DNA from: Mycobacterium seoulense
Lineage (GTDB): Bacteria > Actinomycetota > Actinomycetes > Mycobacteriales > Mycobacteriaceae
Direction of reading: 5' to 3'
NCBI RefSeq assembly: GCF_010731595.1
Contig: NZ_AP022582.1
Span: forward strand, 3,162,001-3,226,000
DNA length: 64,000 nt
Shown: in pieces, positions 1 through 9,531 of the stretch
Layout: the number at the start of each line of letters is the position of its first letter
Numbering within the stretch: position 1 is the stretch's first letter
Notes under the pieces: generated by a model
What the model saw: only the letters and a program-made list of their open reading frames with translations
What the model was told of the DNA's origin: nothing
Database searches by the model: none
Program-made: the position numbers and the translations under genes

Positions 1-378
1 GCCGAGGGCGTGCTCATCGGATGGCTCCCGCCGGAGGCCGAGATCCGACTGCTGGACTCCATCATCCCGCTGTCGGCCGAGGGCAGCCGGTTCGCCGCCG
101 ACTACGGCACGGTGACCGGCACCTCGCCGGCGGCCCAGGAACAGGCTCGGCTGATGACCGAGGGCTGGCGACGGCAGGGACTCGAGATGGACCTGACCAG
201 CTTGACGTATCCAGGCGAACACACCGACGTCGCCGCGCATCTGCACGCGAACGGCTGGGAAACCACCGAATCCCGGCTCGCCGACCTGTTCGCCGCCGCC
301 GGGTTGCCGGAGTTGGGGCCGTCGGCGTTGCAGGTCCCGTCCACCACGATCAAATTCGTTCGGGCCGTGCGGCTTTAG
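1..378 (+). CDS. SAM-dependent methyltransferase, C-terminal part (cut by window edge)
   Basis: The reading frame is open from base 1 and ends at TAG 376-378, so only the last 125 residues are present. The start [16 protein letters not shown] and the later stretch [19 protein letters not shown] are typical of the C-terminal half of the large mycobacterial family of putative S-adenosylmethionine-dependent methyltransferases (TIGR00027/PF04072 type). The SAM-binding N-terminal half is outside the window. Substrates of this family are mostly unknown. The stop overlaps the stop of the convergent FAH/MBL gene by four bases, leaving no room for a terminator. Family assignment is confident; function is not. 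Confidence 0.85.
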   Translation, partial: AEGVLIGWLPPEAEIRLLDSIIPLSAEGSRFAADYGTVTGTSPAAQEQARLMTEGWRRQGLEMDLTSLTYPGEHTDVAAHLHANGWETTESRLADLFAAAGLPELGPSALQVPSTTIKFVRAVRL

Positions 379-2312
379 GCGCGCTTGGCCAGCCACTCGG
401 CCTGCATCACCAGTAGGGCCATGACCTCCAGCTGCGGGGTCTCCGGGTCGAGCTCGCGGTACCGCTGATAGACGTTGACGACGACGCGCTCGGCGTCCAG
501 CCAGGACGCGTACTCGCCGAGATCGATGGTGTCGGCCGCCTCGGACCACGTCAGGCCGCGGCGGTAGGCGGCCTCGGCTTGTTCCGAGACGTGGGCGAGA
601 TACCCACGCACAGCACGGATTCCGTCGGGATCACTGACGGGGCCATGTCCTGGCACCACCGTCGGCGCGTCGAGCGCGATCATCGCATCGCACGCGGCGA
701 TCCAATTGGCGATCGGGCCGGCCCACACGATCGGGGTGCAGCCGATGAACAGCAGGTCGCCGCCGAACAGCACCCCGGCATCGGGCACGTGCACCACCGA
801 ATCCGCGGCGGTGTGCGCGGGACCCAGGTTCAGCAGGTCGACGCGCCGCCCGCCCACCTCGATGGTCAGCTCGCGGCCGAACGTCTGATCCGCGTTGCGC
901 ACCGTGATGCCGCTGAAGTCGAAGTACCCGAAGCGATCTCGGGTGTAGGGGGTCGCGACCGGCCCGAGGTTCGCGGTCTGCGCCATCGCCAGCATCTCGG
1001 GAGCCATCCCGTGTGCGATCTCGTCGGCCGTTCCCCGCGCCGCGATGATCCGCACGGAGGGGGCCAGCAGCTGGTTGCCGTGGGTGTGGTCGCCGTTGGA
1101 GTGGGTGATCAGCGCGTCGGTGATGGGCGCCGACGAGGTGATGTCGCGCATCGCGGTGAGCATCTCGCGGGTCAAGGCCAGGTCGAACAGGGTGTCGACG
1201 AGCAGGGACGCCCCATCGCCGGCGACCAGCCCGGCGTTGCTCCAGCCGTAACCGCCGTCCGGCAACGTCCACGCCCACACCCGGTCGGCGACCGCGTGCA
1301 GGCCGCGGGTGTAGGGCACCTTGGCGGGCGCTCGGTTGACCCGCCGCGGGGCGGGCGCGGCGTCCGGATTGGGCCGAACGGCCAACGGGTGTGGTGCGGG
1401 ACCGGCACGCACGGTTTGTCTGGTCTCCCCGAGCCCCTGGACCTGGAGCGTGACGACGTCGCCGTCGCGCAGCCAGCCCGGGAACGAGTCGAGCGCCGTC
1501 GGATCCAGATGCTCGACCAGTGTGCAGGTCGGCACGGTGCCCGAGCCGATGACGTCGCCGGGGACGAGCGTCACGCCGCGCGAGGCGTAGGAGATGACTT
1601 CGCCGAAGGTCCAATCCATTTGGGCGGTCGACCCCGACCCGATCACGGCGTCGTTGACCAGGGCGGTCACCCGCAGGTCCAGCCTGCCGTCCCGCCGGTA
1701 GGGTTCGAGTTCGTCGGGCGTCACCAGGAATGGGCCCAACGTGACGCCGCTGTCTTTGCCCTTGCCCTGCCCGATCCCCAGTTGGCTCTCCAGTTGCTGC
1801 AGGTCGCGGGCGGACCAGTCGTTGAAGATGGTGTAGCCGATGATGGCCCGCTCGGCCTCGTCCACCGTGAGGTCCCGCCCGCCGGTTCCAATGATCGCCG
1901 CAATCTCCAATTCGAAGTCCTGCCAAGCACTTCCGGGCGCGGTCGGGGCATCGTCGTAGGGTCCCAAAACCGTTGCCGGGCAGGCGAAGTAAAAGGCCGG
2001 TATGCGGTACCACGTGTCGGCGAGTGTTCGGCCCGCGCCCAGCGCGGCCTGGCAGTTGCGCATGTGGTCGAGAAAGCACAGCGAATCGCGGATGGACGGC
2101 GGGCGCGGGATCGGCGCCAGAAGCCGCACCGCATCCAGGGGCACTGTCGCCGCCGGCGCACGCAGCGCCTCCTCACCGGCCGCGCGCAACCCGTGGGCGC
2201 CGCGACCGATCAGGTCGAGCAGCGTCACGCCGGCGGGCATCGCGTGGATGGCATCACCGGAGAGCACCCCGGTGCGTTCACCCTCGGTGCCAACGTAGGT
2301 CACCCATTTCAT
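375..2312 (-). CDS. Fumarylacetoacetate hydrolase / metallo-beta-lactamase-fold fusion protein
   Basis: A 645-residue two-domain protein. Residues 1 to about 300 are an FAH-type domain, with probable metal ligands E134 and E136 (in DFELEIAAI) and D165 (in NDWSARD). Residues from about 330 form an MBL-fold hydrolase with [10 protein letters not shown] at 404-413, H500 (GPAHTAADS), D519 (GGDL) and H556 (PGHG). The usual HxHxDH is HxNxDH here, so one zinc-1 ligand is Asn. FAH enzymes cleave or isomerise acylpyruvate-like intermediates of aromatic degradation. It matches in size and position M. tuberculosis Rv0939, annotated as a bifunctional isomerase/cyclase. Its ATG overlaps the end of ligD by four bases, so it is probably translationally coupled to ligD. 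Substrate unknown. Confidence 0.85.
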   Translation of the reverse strand: MKWVTYVGTEGERTGVLSGDAIHAMPAGVTLLDLIGRGAHGLRAAGEEALRAPAATVPLDAVRLLAPIPRPPSIRDSLCFLDHMRNCQAALGAGRTLADTWYRIPAFYFACPATVLGPYDDAPTAPGSAWQDFELEIAAIIGTGGRDLTVDEAERAIIGYTIFNDWSARDLQQLESQLGIGQGKGKDSGVTLGPFLVTPDELEPYRRDGRLDLRVTALVNDAVIGSGSTAQMDWTFGEVISYASRGVTLVPGDVIGSGTVPTCTLVEHLDPTALDSFPGWLRDGDVVTLQVQGLGETRQTVRAGPAPHPLAVRPNPDAAPAPRRVNRAPAKVPYTRGLHAVADRVWAWTLPDGGYGWSNAGLVAGDGASLLVDTLFDLALTREMLTAMRDITSSAPITDALITHSNGDHTHGNQLLAPSVRIIAARGTADEIAHGMAPEMLAMAQTANLGPVATPYTRDRFGYFDFSGITVRNADQTFGRELTIEVGGRRVDLLNLGPAHTAADSVVHVPDAGVLFGGDLLFIGCTPIVWAGPIANWIAACDAMIALDAPTVVPGHGPVSDPDGIRAVRGYLAHVSEQAEAAYRRGLTWSEAADTIDLGEYASWLDAERVVVNVYQRYRELDPETPQLEVMALLVMQAEWLAKRA

Positions 2313-4567
2313 TCGCGCACCACCTCACTCGGTTCCTTGTCCGGCCGCAGCCCACGCCAACTCGATTGGCGCAAACGGTCATCCGGGGTCCACTCGCTGT
2401 AGCGCACTTCGCCCACCAGCACCGGCCGGACGTACGTCACCCCCCTGGCCTCGCTGCGCGGAAGCGGTGGAGTGAATGGAGATTGGTCGGTGTGCAGCGG
2501 CGCCAGCGTCTTCTTCAGGCTCGCCAGGTCACGTTCGGTGAACCCGGTACCGACCCGCCCGGCGAAGCGCAGACCACCGTCGGCGGGGATGCCCATCAGC
2601 AGCGAGCCGATGCCGCTGCTGCGTCCGCCCTCCCCGGCCTTCCAACCACCGATGACGACTTCCTGGGTGTTCCAATGCTTGTCCTTGATCCAAGACGCCG
2701 AGCGCCGGCCCGGCTGATAGGTGGAGTCGCGTTTCTTGGCGACCACGCCCTCCCAGCCGTGCTCGGCGGAGTGCTCCAGCGCCTGTTTCCCGTCGCCGGG
2801 CAGCAGCTCGGGGACGATGAGGTCGCTACCGCCGGCCAGCGTTTCCAACAGCTTTCGGCGGTCGTGGTAGCGGGCCCGCAGCAGCGAACGGCCGTCGAGA
2901 TACAGCAGGTCGAACGCCCAGAACTCCACGCGGCTGCCGCGGCCGCGGTTCTGCATCGCGTGAAAGCTCGGCACGCCGGAGCTGTCCAGCACGACCGCCT
3001 CCCCGTCGAGGACCACGTGATGGTCGGCGAGATCGGCTGCCAGCGCCCGTAATTGGGGGTATTCGCCGGTGACCTCCCGGCCGCGCCGGGACCGGACCCG
3101 CAAGTCTCCATGGTCGATCTCGACCAGCAGCCGGTAGCCGTCCCATTTGCCTTCGAACGCCCATTGGCCGGCCTTGCACGCCGCGACCGAGCCGTGGGTG
3201 GCGAGCATGGGCGCTATCCCGTCGAAATCGAAGACCTTCTGGTCCTTCATCCGGTGCGCCAGCCACTGTTCGCCCTTGGTTTGGATCAGCGCATAGCGGC
3301 CGGACACCTTGCTGCCGTGCAGGTTGACGATGACCTCGTCCTCGCGAAACTTCTCCGCCTCATACGTTCCGGAATCCCAGATGATCACCTTCCCGGCCCC
3401 GTACTCCCCTGTGGGGATGTTGCCCTCGAACGTCGCGTATTCCAGCGGATGATCCTCGGTGTGGACCGCGAGGTGGTTCACCGATGTGGTTTCGGGCAGG
3501 TTCTTCGGCACCGCCCACGACACCAGCACGCCGTCGCGCTCCAGCCGGAAGTCGTAGTGTAGCCGCCGGGCGTGATGCTCCTGGATGACGAACGAATTGC
3601 CTTTACCCGTAGCAGGTTTCGTCCGCGGCACCGGCTCCGGGGTTTTCGATGCGTCGCGCATGCTGCGGTACTTGGTCAGCCGGTCGGGGACGGCGACGTC
3701 CTTGTCCAGGGCCGCCAGCAGATCGCCGTCGCGCGCCACTCGGGCCAGCACCTCGTCGTAACGCAGTTGGCGCAGCGACGCCGGGTCCTCGATCTCCTCC
3801 CAGGTGCGCGGCGCCGCGACCGTCGGGTGTTCGCGCCCGCGCAGGGAATACGGTGCGATGGTCGTCTTGGATCCGTTGTTCTGGCTCCAGTCGAGAAAAA
3901 TCTTTCCCGCCCGCAGGCTGCGGGTCATGGTGGACGTGACCAGCGTGGGCATCGACTTTTCCAGTTGCTGGGCAACCCGTTTCGCCAACACCGTCGCACC
4001 CTTGCTGCTCACCGGCTCAGCCAGCGGCGCGTAGAGGTGCAGGCCCTTGCTCCCGCTGGTGAGCGGGAACAGGGTCAGCCCGATCCCTTCGATGAGGTCG
4101 CGGACGGCGTGGGCCACCTCGGCCAGCTGCGCCATGGTCACCCCCTCACCGGGATCGAGGTCGAACACCAGTCGAGTCGCCGGGCCGGGCTTGAGTTCTT
4201 CGGCATGGCGCCGCGTCCACTGGGCGACGAACCGCCACTGCGGCACATGCACTTCCAGCGCGGCCTGTTGCGCGATCCAGGCCAGCCCCTCGGGGCTGTC
4301 GATGATCGGATACGTCGTGGTGCCGGACCGGTGCGTGACACTGGCGCGTGGCAACCAGTCCGGCGCCGACGAGGCCAGCTGCTTCTCGAAGAAGGCACCC
4401 TGCTCGACGCCGTTGGGCCAGCGCTTGCGGGTGGCCGGGCGCCCCGCGATGTGCGGGATCATCACCGCGGCGATCTGGGTGTAATAGTCGAAGACGTCCC
4501 GCTTCGTGGTCCCGCTGGCGGGGTAGAGCACCTTGTCGGCGTTGGTCAGCTTCACCCGCGGTGCCAT
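2309..4567 (-). CDS. ligD: Multifunctional NHEJ ATP-dependent DNA ligase LigD
   Basis: A 752-residue protein with the mycobacterial LigD order POL-PE-LIG. The N-terminal primase-like polymerase domain (about 1-290) carries the metal-binding D136/D138 (LVFDLDPGEG) and probably D226 (KIFLDWSQ). The phosphoesterase domain (about 322-450) holds QEHHARRLHYDFRLERDG and DHPLEYATFEG. The ligase domain starts near 450, with nucleotidyl-accepting K474 in FEGKWDGYR. It repairs double-strand breaks by non-homologous end joining together with Ku, which recruits the polymerase domain. Length fits the M. tuberculosis enzyme (759 aa). The ATG at 4567 diverges from a polyol operon 126 bp away, whereas ku normally sits in that position. 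Confidence 0.97.
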   Translation of the reverse strand: MAPRVKLTNADKVLYPASGTTKRDVFDYYTQIAAVMIPHIAGRPATRKRWPNGVEQGAFFEKQLASSAPDWLPRASVTHRSGTTTYPIIDSPEGLAWIAQQAALEVHVPQWRFVAQWTRRHAEELKPGPATRLVFDLDPGEGVTMAQLAEVAHAVRDLIEGIGLTLFPLTSGSKGLHLYAPLAEPVSSKGATVLAKRVAQQLEKSMPTLVTSTMTRSLRAGKIFLDWSQNNGSKTTIAPYSLRGREHPTVAAPRTWEEIEDPASLRQLRYDEVLARVARDGDLLAALDKDVAVPDRLTKYRSMRDASKTPEPVPRTKPATGKGNSFVIQEHHARRLHYDFRLERDGVLVSWAVPKNLPETTSVNHLAVHTEDHPLEYATFEGNIPTGEYGAGKVIIWDSGTYEAEKFREDEVIVNLHGSKVSGRYALIQTKGEQWLAHRMKDQKVFDFDGIAPMLATHGSVAACKAGQWAFEGKWDGYRLLVEIDHGDLRVRSRRGREVTGEYPQLRALAADLADHHVVLDGEAVVLDSSGVPSFHAMQNRGRGSRVEFWAFDLLYLDGRSLLRARYHDRRKLLETLAGGSDLIVPELLPGDGKQALEHSAEHGWEGVVAKKRDSTYQPGRRSASWIKDKHWNTQEVVIGGWKAGEGGRSSGIGSLLMGIPADGGLRFAGRVGTGFTERDLASLKKTLAPLHTDQSPFTPPLPRSEARGVTYVRPVLVGEVRYSEWTPDDRLRQSSWRGLRPDKEPSEVVRE

Positions 4568-4693
4568 GTCGTCAACCTACGCGTTTGAACAGGGCCTCTT
4601 GTTTCCCACCACGGATTATGTCTCAAACGTAAATTTCTGTGACGTCAACCACGAAGGCGTTAGACCCGCTGGCGCGTCGGGCACGGAATACCG

Positions 4694-6208
4694 ATGCGCA
4701 TAATCTCCCGGCGTCCAGAAGGCGGCGTCCCCCTCAGCAATGCCACCCTGCAACTGCACTCGAAGCGAATCGCGGTACCCACGTACGAAAGGTCGGCCCT
4801 TCGGCGCGGTGTCGTTCACATCGGCGCGGGCAACTTTCACCGCGCACATCAGGCCGTCTACTTCGACGACCTTGCCCGCTCGGGCATTTCGGATCGCTGG
4901 GGTGTTACCGGCGTCAGTCTGCACTCGCCGAACGCCAAAGACATGTTGGCGGCGCAGGACGGGCTCTACACCGTGGTACAGCGCGGCCATGACGGCCAGA
5001 CCGCCCGCGTGGTCGGCTCGATCGGCTCCGTCCATTACGCACCGAACGATGGCGCAGCGGTCCGCGCCGGCCTGGCAGATCCCCAAACCCGCATCGTGAG
5101 CCTGACGATCACCGACAACGGCTACTTCCTGGATCCGGTGACCGACGAGTTCGATGCCAACCACCCTGACGTCCGCGCTGACCTGGTCGCGTCCGGCAGC
5201 TATGCCACCGCGTGGGGATATCTGGCCGAAGCTCTCGACCGGCGCCGCCGCGCGGGCGTCGCGCCGTTCACCGTGCTGTGCTGCGACAACATTCCTGGCG
5301 ACACCCGACCGGCGAAAACCGCCCTGGTGTCGTTCGCGGCCATGAGGAACCCCCGGCTTGCGCGCTGGATCGAAAGAAATGTCGCTTTTCCGTCGACCAT
5401 GGTCGATCGCATCACCCCGCAGACCTCGAAGTCGGAGCGCGCGTTCGTCGAGCAGACATACGGCGTGGCCGACAAATGTCCCATCGTGACCGAGCCGTAT
5501 CGCCAGTGGGTGATCGAGGATTCGTTCAGCAACGGGCGGCCGCCGCTCGAGGAGGTTGGCGCCGAATTCGTCGCCGATGTCAGCGACCACAAGCTGATCA
5601 AGACGCGTCTGCTCAACGGAACCCATATCGCGCTCGCGTGCCTGGCCACGCTGGCCGGCTACCAGCGCACCGACGAAGCGATGCGGGACCCCGTCATATT
5701 CGACTACGTGGAGAAGCTGCTGCGCGACGAAATTCAGCCACTGTTACCGGCAGTCCCCCGGATGAACACTCCCGAATACCGGGCCACCTTGCTCGATCGG
5801 CTCGGCAATCCCCGCATGAGCGACCAGTTGTCGCGGCTGGCCCGGCGGGGAACGGGCAAGATCACGTTGTTTGTGTTGCCCTCCCTGCGCGAGGCGATCG
5901 CCCAGGGCAGACCGCATACGCTGCTGATGTTGGCCGTTGCCGGATGGGCCCGGTATATGCGCGGCCACGACCTGCAGGGGCGCAAGCTCCGCCTGGAAGA
6001 CTCGCAGGCGATACCGGTGGCTAGGTTGGCCAACATGGCAACCGGCAACCCCGATCCGCTGCTGCGACATGCGATGTTCGCCGAACTACGCGCTGTTCCC
6101 GGCTTTGCGGAGCGGCTCGGCGAGATGATTGCGCGCATCGATACGCGCGGTGTGCTGCCCACGCTTCGTGACGCGATGCGCAACGACGAGAGGGAGTTGG
6201 TGTCCTGA
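4694..6208 (+). CDS. Mannitol dehydrogenase family oxidoreductase (polyol-specific long-chain dehydrogenase), copy 1
   Basis: A 504-residue NAD(P)-dependent polyol dehydrogenase. The N-terminal nucleotide-binding motif is IGAGNFHRAHQAVYF (from about residue 42). The C-terminal domain carries the catalytic pattern K-x4-N-x2-H in IKTRLLNGTH, equivalent to Lys295/Asn300/His303 of Pseudomonas mannitol 2-dehydrogenase. These enzymes oxidise mannitol, arabinitol, sorbitol or uronates to ketoses; the actual substrate cannot be read from sequence. It is the first gene of a compact operon: its TGA overlaps the next ATG (TGATG). A second, divergent family member lies two genes downstream. The start is uncertain because the first 20 residues are poorly typical, but no better start is visible. 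Confidence 0.9.
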   Translation: MRIISRRPEGGVPLSNATLQLHSKRIAVPTYERSALRRGVVHIGAGNFHRAHQAVYFDDLARSGISDRWGVTGVSLHSPNAKDMLAAQDGLYTVVQRGHDGQTARVVGSIGSVHYAPNDGAAVRAGLADPQTRIVSLTITDNGYFLDPVTDEFDANHPDVRADLVASGSYATAWGYLAEALDRRRRAGVAPFTVLCCDNIPGDTRPAKTALVSFAAMRNPRLARWIERNVAFPSTMVDRITPQTSKSERAFVEQTYGVADKCPIVTEPYRQWVIEDSFSNGRPPLEEVGAEFVADVSDHKLIKTRLLNGTHIALACLATLAGYQRTDEAMRDPVIFDYVEKLLRDEIQPLLPAVPRMNTPEYRATLLDRLGNPRMSDQLSRLARRGTGKITLFVLPSLREAIAQGRPHTLLMLAVAGWARYMRGHDLQGRKLRLEDSQAIPVARLANMATGNPDPLLRHAMFAELRAVPGFAERLGEMIARIDTRGVLPTLRDAMRNDERELVS

Positions 6209-7065
6209 TGAGCGGCGGCCTGACATTTGTGCGCACATTCGATCCGGCGCAGATCACGACTTTGCTGTGTGACGCCGACGACAACCTGTTCGCTTCGGAG
6301 AGGCCGGCGTTCGAGGCGTCGACGGAGGTGATGAATCGTTTCCTGGCCAGGTTCGGCGTGAGTGCTCCGCTCGACTCGGAGGAGCTGCGTAAGCGCGCCG
6401 TCGGGAAGAACTTCCGCGCCATGGCTCTAGACCTGGCGGTCCAGTGCCACCTGCCGCTCGACCAGACGTTGGCCGACCGCCTTCCCGCGGCGGTGATCGC
6501 CTCGGCCGGCGAGCTGGCGAGCGGAAACGCGTTGTCCGCCGACGAACTCGAGCAGTGGGTGCGTGAAGAGCGCGAACGCGTCACCGCTCATCTGGCTGTC
6601 ACCCTGATCCCCGACCCGCAGGTGCTGGACCCGCTGCGAGACCTCGCGCCGCACTACGCGCTCGCGGCCGTCAGCTCCAGCGCCACCAACCGCCTGCGTG
6701 CCTGCTTCGCCGCCACCGGCATCGACTCGCTGATACCGGAGACTGTGACTTTCAGCGCGGAGGATTCGCTTCCGGTGCCGACAAGCAAACCGGACCCGGC
6801 GGTTTACCTGCATTCCGGCCGGGCAATGGGCGTGGCAGCAGAACAGGGGCTGGCCATCGAGGACTCCGTGGCCGGCGTCAGTTCCGCGGTCGCAGCCGGC
6901 TATGCCACCGTGGGCAACCTGATGTTCGTGCCACCCGACGAACGGGATTGCCGCCGAGCGGATTTGATCGATGCCGGCGCGGTGGCGATAACCGATTCGT
7001 GGCGTGCGCTTGCTGATGTCCTGCTGTCGTCGGCCGTGCCGGCTGGAGGTCCCCGAGCCACGTAA
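6208..7065 (+). CDS. HAD-superfamily hydrolase (probable sugar or polyol phosphatase)
   Basis: A 285-residue HAD hydrolase with the four class motifs: motif I LLCDADDNLF (nucleophile and general-acid Asp; the usual Thr/Val after the DxD is Asp-Asn here), motif II VSSSATN, motif III Lys in TSKPDPAVY, and motif IV IEDSVAGVSSA. The helical cap insertion after motif I and the GxEDSxxG-like motif IV resemble beta-phosphoglucomutase/sugar-phosphatase subfamilies. It is translationally coupled to the upstream dehydrogenase and precedes a second dehydrogenase and a PfkB kinase, so a sugar- or polyol-phosphate substrate is the best inference. No substrate can be named. Confidence 0.85.
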   Translation: MSGGLTFVRTFDPAQITTLLCDADDNLFASERPAFEASTEVMNRFLARFGVSAPLDSEELRKRAVGKNFRAMALDLAVQCHLPLDQTLADRLPAAVIASAGELASGNALSADELEQWVREERERVTAHLAVTLIPDPQVLDPLRDLAPHYALAAVSSSATNRLRACFAATGIDSLIPETVTFSAEDSLPVPTSKPDPAVYLHSGRAMGVAAEQGLAIEDSVAGVSSAVAAGYATVGNLMFVPPDERDCRRADLIDAGAVAITDSWRALADVLLSSAVPAGGPRAT

Positions 7066-7126
7066 GGCGTCGGCCCCCTGGACAGTAGCGATCCGGGCGG
7101 TGGGCCCGGGGAGGAGGTGGCCGACG

Positions 7127-8536
7127 ATGGCCAACGCAGTCAGTTTGAACAACGCGTCGCTCTCCAGGCTGCCGATCGACGCGCCGAAATATGACCGCGG
7201 CAGCGTCCGCGTCGGAATTGCGCATATCGGCGCTGGTCACTTCCATCGGGCGCATCAGGCCGCCTACATCAACCTGCTGCTGCAGCAAGGCCTGGCGCAC
7301 GAGTGGGGCATCTGCGGGGTGGGGGTGATGCCCGCCGACTGGACCATGCGCGATGTCCTCAATGATCAGGACGGGCTGTACACGCTGATCTTGGAGAATC
7401 CGAACGGCAGCCGGGATGCCCAGGTGATCGGCTCGATCATCGATTACCGCTACGCCCCGGACGATCCGGAGTCAGCGCTGGAGGTCCTTGCCGCGGCATC
7501 GACCCGGATCATTTCGCTGACCATCACCGAAGGCGGGTACCGCGATCCCGATGGGCCGGCGTTCGCGTTGATCACCGAGGCGCTCCGCAGGCGGCGCGAT
7601 CGAGGAGTCCCCGCCCCGACTGTCGTCTCCTGCGACAACATCGAGAACAACGGTGACGCCGCCAGGCGCACCGTGCTCGCCAGCGCCGATCGCAGAGATC
7701 CCGCGTTGGCCGAGTGGGTGGCCGAACACGCCCGGTTCCCCAGTTCGATGGTTGACCGCATAACTCCGGCAACGACTTTGGAGATGGCCGCGGAAGTGCG
7801 GCGCGACTTCGGCGTCGACGACCGGTGGCCGGTGGTGGCCGAACCCTTCACCGCCTGGGTGATCGAGGACGACTTCGCCGATGGCCGTCCCCCGCTGGAG
7901 CAAGCGGGGGTGCTGATGGTCGGCGACGTGCGCCCCTACGAGCTGATGAAGCTGCGGCTCCTCAACGCGGGGCATCAGTGCCTGGCCTACTTCGCCCATC
8001 TGTGCGGCTTCCATTTCGTCCACGAGGCGGCCCGCGATCCCCTATTCGCCGAATTCCTGCTCTCTTACTTCGATACCGAGGCCGTCCCCACCCTGCCGCC
8101 GGTGCCGGGAATCGACCTGCACAACTACGGCCGCACACTGGTCGAGCGGTTCGCCAACCCGGCCGTGCGCGACACCGTCGCGCGCCTGTGCGCCTACTCA
8201 TCGGACCGGATCCCGAAATGGCTCTTTCCCGTCATCTGCGACAACCTGGCTGGCGGTGGGCCGGTGCAACTCGCGGCCGCGGCGGCGGCCAGCTGGGCGC
8301 GCTACGCCGAGGGCATCGACGAATGGGGTAACCCGTACGAGGTGGTGGACCAGCTCGCGGATTCGCTCATCCCGATCGCCCGGTCGCAATACCAGAATCC
8401 CACCGCGTTCATTGAGGTCACCGCCGTGTTCTGCGATCTGGCCCACCAACCGCGGTTTGTCGAGGCGTACTGCTGGGCGCTGGATTCGTTGCACAGCAAG
8501 GGAGCTCGAGCGACGCTGGAGGCGTTGGTGCGATGA
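7127..8536 (+). CDS. Mannitol dehydrogenase family oxidoreductase, copy 2
   Basis: A 469-residue long-chain polyol dehydrogenase, paralogous to the one at 4694. It shows the NAD motif IGAGHFHRAHQAAY near residue 30, VVSCDNIENNGD, and the catalytic pattern K-x4-N-x2-H in MKLRLLNAGH. ATG 7127 is chosen because a strong GAGGAGG sits at 7111-7117; the frame is open further upstream but that part overlaps the HAD gene. Its TGA overlaps the ATG of the kinase (ATGA). Two divergent polyol dehydrogenases in one operon suggest two substrates or two steps, such as a polyol and its epimer. Confidence 0.92.
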   Translation: MANAVSLNNASLSRLPIDAPKYDRGSVRVGIAHIGAGHFHRAHQAAYINLLLQQGLAHEWGICGVGVMPADWTMRDVLNDQDGLYTLILENPNGSRDAQVIGSIIDYRYAPDDPESALEVLAAASTRIISLTITEGGYRDPDGPAFALITEALRRRRDRGVPAPTVVSCDNIENNGDAARRTVLASADRRDPALAEWVAEHARFPSSMVDRITPATTLEMAAEVRRDFGVDDRWPVVAEPFTAWVIEDDFADGRPPLEQAGVLMVGDVRPYELMKLRLLNAGHQCLAYFAHLCGFHFVHEAARDPLFAEFLLSYFDTEAVPTLPPVPGIDLHNYGRTLVERFANPAVRDTVARLCAYSSDRIPKWLFPVICDNLAGGGPVQLAAAAAASWARYAEGIDEWGNPYEVVDQLADSLIPIARSQYQNPTAFIEVTAVFCDLAHQPRFVEAYCWALDSLHSKGARATLEALVR

Positions 8537-9441
8537 CCCGCGGCCTGGTGATCGGCGAGTCGCTGATCGATATCGTCGGCGGCGACGAGCATGTCGGTGG
8601 GAGCCCGCTCAACGTCGCCGTCGGGCTCGGCCGGCTGGGCCGCGACGTCGACTTCCTAACCCACATCGCCGACGACCGCTATGGCCGGCGCATCGTCGAC
8701 TGCGTGAAATCTGCTGGCGCACAGCTTGTCCCGGGCAGCATTGCGGCTACCCGGACACCGACCGCGGTGGCGACGATCGCCGGGGACGGGTCGGCGGACT
8801 ATGTGTTCGATCTGGACTGGCGGCTCTCGGGCGCACTCGAAGTTCCGCCGCCGCTGTTCGTGCACACGGGGTCCATCGCCGCCGTCCTCGAGCCAGGCTG
8901 CCTGGCGGTCGAGGCCTTGATCGACACCTACCGCGTCTCGGCTACGGTCAGCTTCGACCCGAACGTGCGGCCGTCGCTGATCGCCGACCGCGAATTGGCC
9001 CGTGCGCGGATCGAGCACCTCGTCGAGCACAGCGATCTGGTCAAGGTCAGCGATGAGGACCTGCGCTGGATCGACCCCGACCGCGAACCCGAGCAGACCG
9101 CTCGAAGCTGGCTGGCGTCGGGACCGGCGATCGTGGTGGTGACGATGGGCGCCGGAGGCTCGCTGGCGTTGTGCTCGGCCGGCGAGGCGCGCGCGGCCGC
9201 CAGGCCGGTCCGGGTGGTGGACACCGTCGGTGCCGGCGACGCCTTTACGGTCGGCCTGCTCGACGCGCTCTGGGGCATGGAGTTGTTGGGCTCCGACCGC
9301 CGGGCCGCCCTGCACGGCATCCCGATCGACGTCCTGGCGGAAGCGCTCGAGGCGGCCAGCGTGTCGTCGGCCGTGACCGTGGGCCGTGCCGGGGCGAACC
9401 TCCCCGACCGCGCCGAGCTGGCCCAGGCAAACCGGCCGTAG
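8533..9441 (+). CDS. PfkB-family carbohydrate kinase
   Basis: A 302-residue ribokinase/fructokinase-like enzyme. The N-terminal substrate motif is GGSPLNVAVGLGRLG (residues about 18-32), and the C-terminal anion-hole/catalytic-base motif is DTVGAGDAFTVGLLDAL with the catalytic Asp in GAGD. It probably phosphorylates the ketose made by the upstream dehydrogenases (for example fructose, xylulose or ribulose), completing a dehydrogenase-kinase route into central metabolism. It overlaps the upstream gene by four bases. The gene ends about 90 bp before ku. No transporter gene is present in the operon. Confidence 0.9.
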   Translation: MTRGLVIGESLIDIVGGDEHVGGSPLNVAVGLGRLGRDVDFLTHIADDRYGRRIVDCVKSAGAQLVPGSIAATRTPTAVATIAGDGSADYVFDLDWRLSGALEVPPPLFVHTGSIAAVLEPGCLAVEALIDTYRVSATVSFDPNVRPSLIADRELARARIEHLVEHSDLVKVSDEDLRWIDPDREPEQTARSWLASGPAIVVVTMGAGGSLALCSAGEARAAARPVRVVDTVGAGDAFTVGLLDALWGMELLGSDRRAALHGIPIDVLAEALEAASVSSAVTVGRAGANLPDRAELAQANRP

Positions 9442-9511
9442 CCTCCCGGCAGGTGTCGATGCGGTCACGAGCTGCGGCGCAACGGACCCGCGTCCTGTTA
9501 GCCGGCGAACA

Positions 9512-9523
9512 GTATGGGCATAC
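9512..9523. promoter_or_regulatory. Palindrome overlapping the predicted -10 of ku
   Basis: GTATG-GG-CATAC is a perfect 5-bp inverted repeat ending nine bases before the ku start codon. It overlaps the best -10 candidate (CATACT at 9519-9524), so a protein bound here could block ku transcription, and the transcript would have almost no leader. It is not a LexA box. Functional role inferred only from position. Confidence 0.35.
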
Positions 9524-9531
9524 TGACTTAC

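Noticed and set aside
579..2402. 607-codon plus-strand frame opposite the FAH/MBL gene
   Set aside because: Shadow frame of a high-GC gene; no recognisable domains, while the minus strand has full FAH and MBL motifs.
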